NCBI GenBank assembly: GCA_964036315.1
Contig: OZ038479.1
Span: forward strand, 63,071,804-63,135,803
Source of the DNA: Acanthosepion esculentum
Lineage: Eukaryota > Mollusca > Cephalopoda > Sepiida > Sepiidae
DNA: 64,000 nt
Reading direction: 5' to 3'
Shown: positions 48,412 through 61,106 of the stretch, piece after piece
Layout: each line of letters begins with the position of its first letter
Position numbering within the stretch: position 1 is the first letter of the stretch
Position numbers and translations under genes: made by a program
The notes under the pieces: generated by a model
What the model saw: the letters and a program-made list of their open reading frames with translations, nothing else
Database searches by the model: none
Told to the model about the DNA's origin: nothing

Positions 48412-51400
48412 TCAATAGAAAATTAGAAAACATATTGAAATATTGCATCTTTTGCTATTTTGCAATAACAAAGTTAGAATGCAAATAGGAATGCTGCATA
48501 TTGTTATATTTATCAATAGAAAAGTTAGAAAACATATTGAAATATTGCATCTTTTGTTATTTTGCAATAAAAAAGTTAGAATGCAAATAGGAATAATGCA
48601 TATTGTTATATTTTTCAGTAGAAAAGTTAGAAAACATATTGAAATATTGCATCTTGTGTTATTTTGTAATAAAAAAGTTAGAATGCAAATAGGAATACTG
48701 CATATTGTTATATTTTTCAAAAGAAAAGTTAGAAAACATATTGAAATATTGCATCTTTTGTTATTTTGCAATAAAAAAGTTAGAATGCAAATAGGAATAC
48801 TGCATATTGTTATATATTTCTGGAGAAAATTTAGAAAACTTATTGAAATATTGCATCTTTTGTTATTTTGCAATAAAAAAGTTAGAATGCAAATCGGAAT
48901 ACTGCATATTGTTATATATTTCATGAGAAAATTTAGAAAACATACTGAAATATTGCATCTTTTGTTATTTTGCAATAAAAAAGTTAGAATGCAAACGGGA
49001 ATGCTGCATATTGTTATATTTTTCAAAAGAAAAGTTAGAAAACATATTGAAATATTGCATCTTTTGTTATTTTGAAATAAAAAAGTTAGAATGCAAATAG
49101 GAATACTGCATATTGTTATATTTTTCAAAAGAAAAGTTAGAAAACATATTGAAATATTGCATCTTTTGTTATTTTGCAATAAAATAGAATGCAAATAGGA
49201 ATACTGCATATTGTTATATTTTTCAATAGAAAATTTAGAAAACATATTGAAATATTACATCTTTTGTTATTTTGCAATAAAAAAGTTAGAATGCAAATTG
49301 GAATACTGCATATTGTTATATATTTCTGGAGAAAATTTAGAAAACATATTGAAATATTGCATCTTTTGTTATTTTGCAATAAAAAAGTTAGAATGCAAAT
49401 AGGAATACTGCATATTGTTATATATTTCTGGAGAAAATTTAGAAAACATACTGAAATATTGCATCTTTTGTTATTTTGCAATAAAATTAAGAATGCAAAT
49501 AGGAATGCTGCATATTGTCATATTTATCACAAGAAAAGTTAGAAAACATATTGAAATATTGCATCTTTTGTTATTTTGCAATAAAAAAGATAGAATGCAA
49601 ATAGGAATGCTGCATATTTTGGTATTATTCAATAGAAATTTAGAAAACATATTGAAATATTGCATCTTTTGTTATTTTGCAATAAAAAAGTTAGAATGCA
49701 AATAGGAATACGGCATATTGTTATATTTTTCAATAGAAAAGTTAGAAAACATATTGAAATATTGCATCTTTTGTTATTTTGCAATAAAAAAGTTAGAATG
49801 CAAATAAGAATACTGCATATTGTTATATTTTTCAGTAGAAAAGTTAGAAAACATATTGAAATATTGCATCTTTTGTTATTTTGCAATCAAAAAGTTAGAA
49901 TGCAAATAGGAATACTGCATATTGTTATATTTTTCAGTAGAAAAGTTAGAAAACATATTGAAATATTGCATCTTTTGTTATTTTGCAATCAAAAAGTTAG
50001 AATGCAAATAGGAATACTGCATATTGTTATATTTTTCAAAAGAAAAGATAGAAAACATATGGAAATATTGCATCTTTTGTTATTTTGCAAAAAAAAGTTA
50101 GAATGCAAATAGGAATACTGCATATTTTGGTATTTATCAATAGAAAAGTTAGAAAACATATTGAAATATTGCATCTTTTGTTATTTTGCAATAAAAAAGT
50201 TAGAATGCAAATAGGAATACTGCATATTGTTATATTTTTCAGTAGAAAAGTTAGAAAACATATTGAAATATTGCATCTTTTGTTATTTTGCAATAACAAA
50301 GTTAGAATGCAAATAGGAATGCTGCATAATGTTATATTTTTCAATAGAAAAGTTAGAAAACATATTGAAATATTGCATCTTTTGTTATTTTGCAATAAAA
50401 AAGTTAGAATGCAAATAGGAATACTGCATATTGTTATATTTTTCAAAAGAAAAGTTAGAAAACATATTGAAATATTGCATCTTTTGTTATTTTGCAATAA
50501 AAAAGTTAGAATGCAAATAGGAATGCTGCATACTGTTATATTTTTCAATAGAAAAGTTAGAAAACATAATGAAATATTGCATCTTTTGTTATTTTGCAAT
50601 AAAAAAGTTAGAATGCAAATAGGAATGCTGCATATTTTATTATATTTTTGAATAGAAAAGTTAGAAAACATATGGAAATATTGCATCTTTTGTTATTTTG
50701 CAATAAAAAAGTTAGAATGCAAATAGGAATGCTGCATATTTTGGTATTATTCAATAGAAATTTTGAAAACATATTGAAATATTGCATCTTTTGTTATTTT
50801 GCAATAAAAAAGTTAGAATGCAAATAGGAATGCTTCATATTTTGTTATATTTTTCAATAGAAAAGTTAGAAAACATATTGAAATATTGCATGTTTTGTTA
50901 TTTTGCAATAAAAAGTTAGAATGCAAGTAGGAATGCTGCATATTTTGTTTTTTTTTCAATAGAAAAGTTAGAAAACATATTGAAATATTGCATCTTTTGT
51001 TACTTTGCAATAAAAAAGTTAGAATGCAAATAGGAATACTGCATATTGTTATATTTTTCAATAGAAAAGTTAGAAATCATATTGAAATATTGCATCTTTT
51101 GTTATTTTGCAATCAAAAAGTTAGAATGCAAATAAGAATACTGCTTATTATTATATTTTTCAAAAGAAAATTTAGAAAACATATTGAAATATTGCATCTT
51201 TTGTTTTTTTGCAATAAAAAAGTTAGAATGCAAATAGGAATACTGCATATTGTTATATTTTTCAGTAGAAAAGTTAGAAAACATATTGAAATATTGCATC
51301 TTTTGTTATTTTGCAATAACAAAGTTAGAATGCAAATAGGAATGCGGCATATTGTTATATTTATCAATAGAAAAGTTAGAAAACATATTGAAATATTGCA

Positions 51401-54400
51401 TCTTTTGTTATTTTGCAATAAAAAAGTTAGAATGCAAATAGGAATGCTGCATATTGTTATATTTATCAATAGAAAAGTTAGAAAACATATTGAAATATTG
51501 CATCTTTTTTTATTTTGCAATAATAAAAGTTAGAATGCAAATAGGAATGCTGCATATTTTGTTTTTTTTTTCAATAGAAAATTAGAAAACATATTGAAAT
51601 ATTGCATCTTTTGCTATTTTGCAATAACAAAGTTAGAATGCAAATAGGAATGCTGCATATTGTTATATTTATCAATAGAAAAGTTAGAAAACATATTGAA
51701 ATATTGCATCTTTTGTTATTTTGCAATAAAAAAGTTAGAATGCAAATAGGAATACTGCATATTGTTATATATTTCTGGAGAAAATTTAGAAAACATACTG
51801 AAATATTGCATCTTTTGTTATTTTGCAATAAAATTAAGAATGCAAATAGGAATGCTGCATATTGTCATATTTATCACAAGAAAAGTTAGAAAACATATTG
51901 AAATATTGCATCTTTTGTTATTTTGCAATAAAAAAGATAGAATGCAAATAGGAATGCTGCATATTTTGGTATTATTCAATAGAAATTTAGAAAACATATT
52001 GAAATATTGCATCTTTTGTTATTTTGCAATAAAAAAGTTAGAATGCAAATAGGAATACGGCATATTGTTATATTTTTCAATAGAAAAGTTAGAAAACATA
52101 TTGAAATATTGCATCTTTTGTTATTTTGCAATAAAAAAGTTAGAATGCAAATAAGAATACTGCATATTGTTATATTTTTCAGTAGAAAAGTTAGAAAACA
52201 TATTGAAATATTGCATCTTTTGTTATTTTGCAATCAAAAAGTTAGAATGCAAATAGGAATACTGCATATTGTTATATTTTTCAGTAGAAAAGTTAGAAAA
52301 CATATTGAAATATTGCATCTTTTGTTATTTTGCAATCAAAAAGTTAGAATGCAAATAGGAATACTGCATATTGTTATATTTTTCAAAAGAAAAGATAGAA
52401 AACATATGGAAATATTGCATCTTTTGTTATTTTGCAAAAAAAAGTTAGAATGCAAATAGGAATACTGCATATTTTGGTATTTATCAATAGAAAAGTTAGA
52501 AAACATATTGAAATATTGCATCTTTTGTTATTTTGCAATAAAAAAGTTAGAATGCAAATAGGAATACTGCATATTGTTATATTTTTCAGTAGAAAAGTTA
52601 GAAAACATATTGAAATATTGCATCTTTTGTTATTTTGCAATAACAAAGTTAGAATGCAAATAGGAATGCTGCATAATGTTATATTTTTCAATAGAAAAGT
52701 TAGAAAACATATTGAAATATTGCATCTTTTGTTATTTTGCAATAAAAAAGTTAGAATGCAAATAGGAATACTGCATATTGTTATATTTTTCAAAAGAAAA
52801 GTTAGAAAACATATTGAAATATTGCATCTTTTGTTATTTTGCAATAAAAAAGTTAGAATGCAAATAGGAATGCTGCATACTGTTATATTTTTCAATAGAA
52901 AAGTTAGAAAACATAATGAAATATTGCATCTTTTGTTATTTTGCAATAAAAAAGTTAGAATGCAAATAGGAATGCTGCATATTTTATTATATTTTTGAAT
53001 AGAAAAGTTAGAAAACATATGGAAATATTGCATCTTTTGTTATTTTGCAATAAAAAAGTTAGAATGCAAATAGGAATGCTGCATATTTTGGTATTATTCA
53101 ATAGAAATTTTGAAAACATATTGAAATATTGCATCTTTTGTTATTTTGCAATAAAAAAGTTAGAATGCAAATAGGAATGCTTCATATTTTGTTATATTTT
53201 TCAATAGAAAAGTTAGAAAACATATTGAAATATTGCATGTTTTGTTATTTTGCAATAAAAAGTTAGAATGCAAGTAGGAATGCTGCATATTTTGTTTTTT
53301 TTTCAATAGAAAAGTTAGAAAACATATTGAAATATTGCATCTTTTGTTACTTTGCAATAAAAAAGTTAGAATGCAAATAGGAATACTGCATATTGTTATA
53401 TTTTTCAATAGAAAAGTTAGAAATCATATTGAAATATTGCATCTTTTGTTATTTTGCAATCAAAAAGTTAGAATGCAAATAAGAATACTGCTTATTATTA
53501 TATTTTTCAAAAGAAAATTTAGAAAACATATTGAAATATTGCATCTTTTGTTATTTTGCAATAAAAAAGTTAGAATGCAAATAGGAATACTGCATATTGT
53601 TATATTTTTCAGTAGAAAAGTTAGAAAACATATTGAAATATTGCATCTTTTGTTATTTTGCAATAACAAAGTTAGAATGCAAATAGGAATGCGGCATATT
53701 GTTATATTTATCAATAGAAAAGTTAGAAAACATATTGAAATATTGCATCTTTTGTTATTTTGCAATAAAAAAGTTAGAATGCAAATAGGAATGCTGCATA
53801 TTGTTATATTTATCAATAGAAAAGTTAGAAAACATATTGAAATATTGCATCTTTTTTTATTTTGCAATAATAAAAGTTAGAATGCAAATAGGAATGCTGC
53901 ATATTTTGTTTTTTTTTTCAATAGAAAATTAGAAAACATATTGAAATATTGCATCTTTTGCTATTTTGCAATAACAAAGTTAGAATGCAAATAGGAATGC
54001 TGCATATTGTTATATTTATCAATAGAAAAGTTAGAAAACATATTGAAATATTGCATCTTTTGTTATTTTGCAATAAAAAAGTTAGAATGCAAATAGGAAT
54101 AATGCATATTGTTATATTTTTCAGTAGAAAAGTTAGAAAACATATTGAAATATTGCATCTTGTGTTATTTTGTAATAAAAAAGTTAGAATGCAAATAGGA
54201 ATACTGCATATTGTTATATTTTTCAAAAGAAAAGTTAGAAAACATATTGAAATATTGCATCTTTTGTTATTTTGCAATAAAAAAGTTAGAATGCAAATAG
54301 GAATACTGCATATTGTTATATATTTCTGGAGAAAATTTAGAAAACTTATTGAAATATTGCATCTTTTGTTATTTTGCAATAAAAAAGTTAGAATGCAAAT

Positions 54401-57400
54401 CGGAATACTGCATATTGTTATATATTTCATGAGAAAATTTAGAAAACATACTGAAATATTGCATCTTTTGTTATTTTGCAATAAAAAAGTTAGAATGCAA
54501 ACGGGAATGCTGCATATTGTTATATTTTTCAAAAGAAAAGTTAGAAAACATATTGAAATATTGCATCTTTTGTTATTTTGAAATAAAAAAGTTAGAATGC
54601 AAATAGGAATACTGTATATTGTTATATTTTTCAAAAGAAAAGTTAGAAAACATATTGAAATATTGCATCTTTTGTTATTTTGCAATAAAATAGAATGCAA
54701 ATAGGAATACTGCATATTGTTATATTTTTCAATAGAAAATTTAGAAAACATATTGAAATATTACATCTTTTGTTATTTTGCAATAAAAAAGTTAGAATGC
54801 AAATTGGAATACTGCATATTGTTATATATTTCTGGAGAAAATTTAGAAAACATATTGAAATATTGCATCTTTTGTTATTTTGCAATAAAAAAGTTAGAAT
54901 GCAAATAGGAATACTGCATATTGTTATATATTTCTGGAGAAAATTTAGAAAACATACTGAAATATTGCATCTTTTGTTATTTTGCAATAAAATTAAGAAT
55001 GCAAATAGGAATGCTGCATATTGTCATATTTATCACAAGAAAAGTTAGAAAACATATTGAAATATTGCATCTTTTGTTATTTTGTAATAAAAAAGATAGA
55101 ATGCAAATAGGAATGCTGCATATTTTGGTATTATTCAATAGAAATTTAGAAAACATATTGAAATATTGCATCTTTTGTTATTTTGCAATAAAAAAGTTAG
55201 AATGCAAATAGGAATACGGCATATTGTTATATTTTTCAATAGAAAAGTTAGAAAACATATTGAAATATTGCATCTTTTGTTATTTTGCAATAAAAAAGTT
55301 AGAATGCAAATAAGAATACTGCATATTGTTATATTTTTCAGTAGAAAAGTTAGAAAACATATTGAAATATTGCATCTTTTGTTATTTTGCAATCAAAAAG
55401 TTAGAATGCAAATAGGAATACTGCATATTGTTATATTTTTCAGTAGAAAAGTTAGAAAACATATTGAAATATTGCATCTTTTGTTATTTTGCAATCAAAA
55501 AGTTAGAATGCAAATAGGAATACTGCATATTGTTATATTTTTCAAAAGAAAAGATAGAAAACATATGGAAATATTGCATCTTTTGTTATTTTGCAAAAAA
55601 AAGTTAGAATGCAAATAGGAATACTGCATATTTTGGTATTTATCAATAGAAAAGTTAGAAAACATATTGAAATATTGCATCTTTTGTTATTTTGCAATAA
55701 AAAAGTTAGAATGCAAATAGGAATACTGCATATTGTTATATTTTTCAGTAGAAAAGTTAGAAAACATATTGAAATATTGCATCTTTTGTTATTTTGCAAT
55801 AACAAAGTTAGAATGCAAATAGGAATGCTGCATAATGTTATATTTTTCAATAGAAAAGTTAGAAAACATATTGAAATATTGCATCTTTTGTTATTTTGCA
55901 ATAAAAAAGTTAGAATGCAAATAGGAATACTGCATATTGTTATATTTTTCAAAAGAAAAGTTAGAAAACATATTGAAATATTGCATCTTTTGTTATTTTG
56001 CAATAAAAAAGTTAGAATGCAAATAGGAATGCTGCATACTGTTATATTTTTCAATAGAAAAGTTAGAAAACATAATGAAATATTGCATCTTTTATTATTT
56101 TGCAATAAAAAAGTTAGAATGCAAATAGGAATGCTGCATATTTTATTATATTTTTGAATAGAAAAGTTAGAAAACATATGGAAATATTGCATCTTTTGTT
56201 ATTTTGCAATAAAAAAGTTAGAATGCAAATAGGAATGCTGCATATTTTGGTATTATTCAATAGAAATTTTGAAAACATATTGAAATATTGCATCTTTTGT
56301 TATTTTGCAATAAAAAAGTTAGAATGCAAATAGGAATGCTTCATATTTTGTTATATTTTTCAATAGAAAAGTTAGAAAACATATTGAAATATTGCATGTT
56401 TTGTTATTTTGCAATAAAAAGTTAGAATGCAAGTAGGAATGCTGCATATTTTGTTTTTTTTTCAATAGAAAAGTTAGAAAACATATTGAAATATTGCATC
56501 TTTTGTTACTTTGCAATAAAAAAGTTAGAATGCAAATAGGAATACTGCATATTGTTATATTTTTCAATAGAAAAGTTAGAAATCATATTGAAATATTGCA
56601 TCTTTTGTTATTTTGCAATCAAAAAGTTAGAATGCAAATAAGAATACTGCTTATTATTATATTTTTCAAAAGAAAATTTAGAAAACATATTGAAATATTG
56701 CATCTTTTGTTATTTTGCAATAAAAAAGTTAGAATGCAAATAGGAATACTGCATATTGTTATATTTTTCAGTAGAAAAGTTAGAAAACATATTGAAATAT
56801 TGCATCTTTTGTTATTTTGCAATCAAAAAGTTAGAATGCAAATAGGAATACTGCTTATTGTTATATTTTTCAAAAGAAAATTTAGAAAACATATTGAAAT
56901 ATTGCATCTTTTGTTATTTTGAAATAAAAAAGTTAGAATGCAAATAGGAATACTGCATATTGTTATATTTTTCAGTAGAAAAGTTAGAAAACATATTGAA
57001 ATATTGCATCTTTTGTTATTTTGCAATAAAAAAGTTAGAATGCAAATAGGAATAATGCATATTGTTATATTTTTCAGTAGAAAAGTTAGAAAACATATTG
57101 AAATATTGCATCTTGTGTTATTTTGTAATAAAAAAGTTAGAATGCAAATAGGAATACTGCATATTGTTATATTTTTCAAAAGAAAAGTTAGAAAACATAT
57201 TGAAATATTGCATCTTTTGTTATTTTGCAATAAAAAAGTTAGAATGCAAATAGGAATACTGCATATTGTTATATATTTCTGGAGAAAATTTAGAAAACTT
57301 ATTGAAATATTGCATCTTTTGTTATTTTGCAATAAAAAAGTTAGAATGCAAATCGGAATACTGCATATTGTTATATATTTCATGAGAAAATTTAGAAAAC

Positions 57401-59047
57401 ATACTGAAATATTGCATCTTTTGTTATTTTGCAATAAAAAAGTTAGAATGCAAACGGGAATGCTGCATATTGTTATATTTTTCAAAAGAAAAGTTAGAAA
57501 ACATATTGAAATATTGCATCTTTTGTTATTTTGAAATAAAAAAGTTAGAATGCAAATAGGAATACTGCATATTGTTATATTTTTCAAAAGAAAAGTTAGA
57601 AAACATATTGAAATATTGCATCTTTTGTTATTTTGCAATAAAATAGTTAGAATGCAAATAGGAATACTGCATATTGTTTTATTTTTCAATAGAAAATTTA
57701 GAAAACATATTGAAATATTGCATCTTTTGTTATTTTGCAATAAAAAAGTTAGAATGCAAATTGGAATACTGCATATTGTTATATATTTCTGGAGAAAATT
57801 TAGAAAACATATTGAAATATTGCATCTTTTGTTATTTTGCAATAAAAAAGTTAGAATGCAAATAGGAATACTGCATATTGTTATATATTTCTGGAGAAAA
57901 TTTAGAAAACATACTGAAATATTGCATCTTTTGTTATTTTGCAATAAAATTAAGAATGCAAATAGGAATGCTGCATATTGTCATATTTTTCACAAGAAAA
58001 GTTAGAAAACATATTGAAATATTGCATCTTTTGTTATTTTGCAATAAAAAAGTTAGAATGCAAATAGGAATACGGCATATTGTTATATTTTTCAATAGAA
58101 AAGTTAGAAAACATATTGAAATATTGCATCTTTTGTTATTTTGCAATAAAAAAGTTAGAATGCAAATAAGAATACTGCATATTGTTATATTTTTCAGTAG
58201 AAAAGTTAGAAAACATATTGAAATATTGCATCTTTTGTTATTTTGCAATCAAAAAGTTAGAATGCAAATAGGAATACTGCATATTGTTATATTTTTCAGT
58301 AGAAAAGTCAGAAAACATATTGAAATATTGCTCTTTTGTTATTTTGCAATCAATAAGTTAGAATGCAAATAGGAATACTGCATATTGTTATATTTTTCAA
58401 AAGAAAAGATAGAAAACATATGGAAATATTGCATCTTTTGTTATTTTGCAAAAAAAAGTTAGAATGCAAATAGGAATACTGCATATTTTGGTATTTATCA
58501 ATAGAAAAGTTAGAAAACATATTGAAATATTGCATCTTTTGTTATTTTGCAATAAAAAAGTTAGAATGCAAATAGGAATACTGCATATTGTTATATTTTT
58601 CAGTAGAAAAGTTAGAAAACATATTGAAATATTGCATCTTTTGTTATTTTGCAATAACAAAGTTAGAATGCAAATAGGAATGCTGCATAATGTTATATTT
58701 TTCAATAGAAAAGTTAGAAAACATATTGAAATATTGCATCTTTTGTTATTTTGCAATAAAAAAGTTAGAATGCAAATAGGAATACTGCATATTGTTATAT
58801 TTTTCAAAAGAAAAGTTAGAAAACATATTGAAATATTGCATCTTTTGTTATTTTGCAATAAAAAAGTTAGAATGCAAATAGGAATGCTGCATACTGTTAT
58901 ATTTTTCAATAGAAAAGTTAGAAAACATAATGAAATATTGCATCTTTTGTTATTTTGCAATAAAAAAGTTAGAATGCAAATAGGAATGCTGCATATTTTA
59001 TTATATTTTTGAATAGAAAAGTTAGAAAACATATGGAAATATTGCAT
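48412..59047. repeat. Four tandem copies of a 2.3-3.2 kb higher-order repeat, nearly identical
   Basis: The private junction 'caatagaaaattagaaaac' followed by 'cttttgctattttgcaataa' occurs at about 48415, 51574 and 53921, giving periods of 3159 and 2347 bp. The 2347-bp copy lacks about 812 bp (eight dimers) found in its neighbours. A fourth copy follows the third at offsets of about 2953-2957 and then 2855 bp, and lacks the 'aaaagatag...ggtattattc' dimer. Between 48412-49245 and 53918-54751 I found one or very few differences in 834 bp. Confidence 0.85.
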
Positions 59048-59142
59048 CTTTTGTTATTTTGCAATAACAAAGTTAGAATGCAAATAGGAATGCTGCATAT
59101 TTTGGTATTATTCAATAGAAATTTTGAAAACACATTGAAATA

Positions 59143-61106
59143 TTGCATCTTTTGTTATTTTGCAATAAAAAAGTTAGAATGCAAATAGGAATACTGCATA
59201 TTGTTATATTTTTCAATAGAAAAGTTAGAAATCATATTGAAATATTGCATCTTTTGTTATTTTGCAATCAAAAAGTTAGAATGCAAATAGGAATACTGCT
59301 TATTGTTATATTTTTCAAAAGAAAATTTAGAAAACATATTGAAATATTGCATCTTTTGTTATTTTGCAATAAAAAAGTTAGAATGCAAAAAGGAATACTG
59401 CATATTGTTATATTTTTCAGTAGAAAAGTTAGAAAACATATTGAAATATTGCATCTTTTGTTATTTTGCAATCAAAAAGTTAGAATGCAAATAGGAATAC
59501 TGCTTATTGTTATATTTTTCAAAAGAAAATTTAGAAAACATATTGAAATATTGCATCTTTTGTTATTTTGCAATAAAAAAGTTAGAATGCAAATAGGAAT
59601 ACTGCATATTGTTATATTTTTCAGTAGAAAAGTTAGAAAACATATTGAAATATTGCATCTTTTGTTATTTTGCAATAACAAAGTTAGAATGCAAATAGGA
59701 ATGCTGCATAATGTTATATTTTTCAATAGAAAAGTTAGAAAACATATTGAAATATTGCATCTTTTGTTATTTTGCAATAAAAAAGTTAGAATGCAAATAG
59801 GAATACTGCATATTGTTATATTTTTCAAAAGAAAAGTTAGAAAACATATTGAAATATTGCATCTTTTGTTATTTTGCAATAAAAAAGTTAGAATGCAAAT
59901 AGGAATGCTGCATACTGTTATATTTTTCAATAGAAAAGTTAGAAAACATAATGAAATATTGCATCTTTTGTTATTTTGCAATAAAAAAGTTAGAATGCAA
60001 ATAGGAATGCTGCATATTTTATTATATTTTTGAATAGAAAAGTTAGAAAACATATGGAAATATTGCATCTTTTGTTATTTTGCAATAACAAAGTTAGAAT
60101 GCAAATAGGAATGCTGCATATTTTGGTATTATTCAATAGAAATTTTGAAAACATATTGAAATATTGCATCTTTTGTTATTTTGCAATAAAAAAGTTAGAA
60201 TGCAAATAGGAATGCTTCATATTTTGTTATATTTTTCAATAGAAAAGTTAGAAAACATATTGAAATATTGCATGTTTTGTTATTTTGCAATAAAAAGTTA
60301 GAATGCAAGTAGGAATGCTGCATATTTTGTTTTTTTTTCAATAGAAAAGTTAGAAAACATATTGAAATATTGCATCTTTTGTTACTTTGCAATAAAAAAG
60401 TTAGAATGCAAATAGGAATACTGCATATTGTTATATTTTTCAATAGAAAAGTTAGAAATCATATTGAAATATTGCATCTTTTGTTATTTTGCAATCAAAA
60501 AGTTAGAATGCAAATAGGAATACTGCTTATTGTTATATTTTTCAAAAGAAAATTTAGAAAACATATTGAAATATTGCATCTTTTGTTATTTTGCAATAAA
60601 AAAGTTAGAATGCAAATAGGAATACTGCATATTGTTATATTTTTCAGTAGAAAAGTTAGAAAACATATTGAAATATTGCATCTTTTGTTATTTTGCAATC
60701 AAAAAGTTAGAATGCAAATAGGAATACTGCTTATTGTTATATTTTTCAAAAGAAAATTTAGAAAACATATTGAAATATTGCATCTTTTGTTATTTTGCAA
60801 TAAAAAAGTTAGAATGCAAATAGGAATACTGCATATTGTTATATTTTTCAGTAGAAAAGTTAGAAAACATATTGAAATATTGCATCTTTTGTTATTTTGC
60901 AATCAAAAAGTTAGAATGCAAATAGGAATACTGCTTACTGTTATATTTTTCAAAAGAAAATTTAGAAAACATATTGAAATATTGCATCTTTTGTTATTTT
61001 GCAATAAAAAAGTTAGAATGCAAATAGGAATACTGCATATTGTTATATTTTTCAGTAGAAAAGTTAGAAAACATATTGAAATATTGCATCTTTTGTTATT
61101 TTGCAA
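59143..61106. repeat. 204-bp higher-order units (two dimers) in R
   Basis: A four-half unit alternating 'tactgcttattgttatattt' with 'caaaagaaaatttag', and 'tactgcatattg' with 'cagtagaaaagttag', repeats at exactly 204 bp. Copies start at about 59268 and 59472, and at about 60495, 60699 and 60903, with only scattered single-base differences such as 'tgcttactg' at 60933. Confidence 0.85.
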
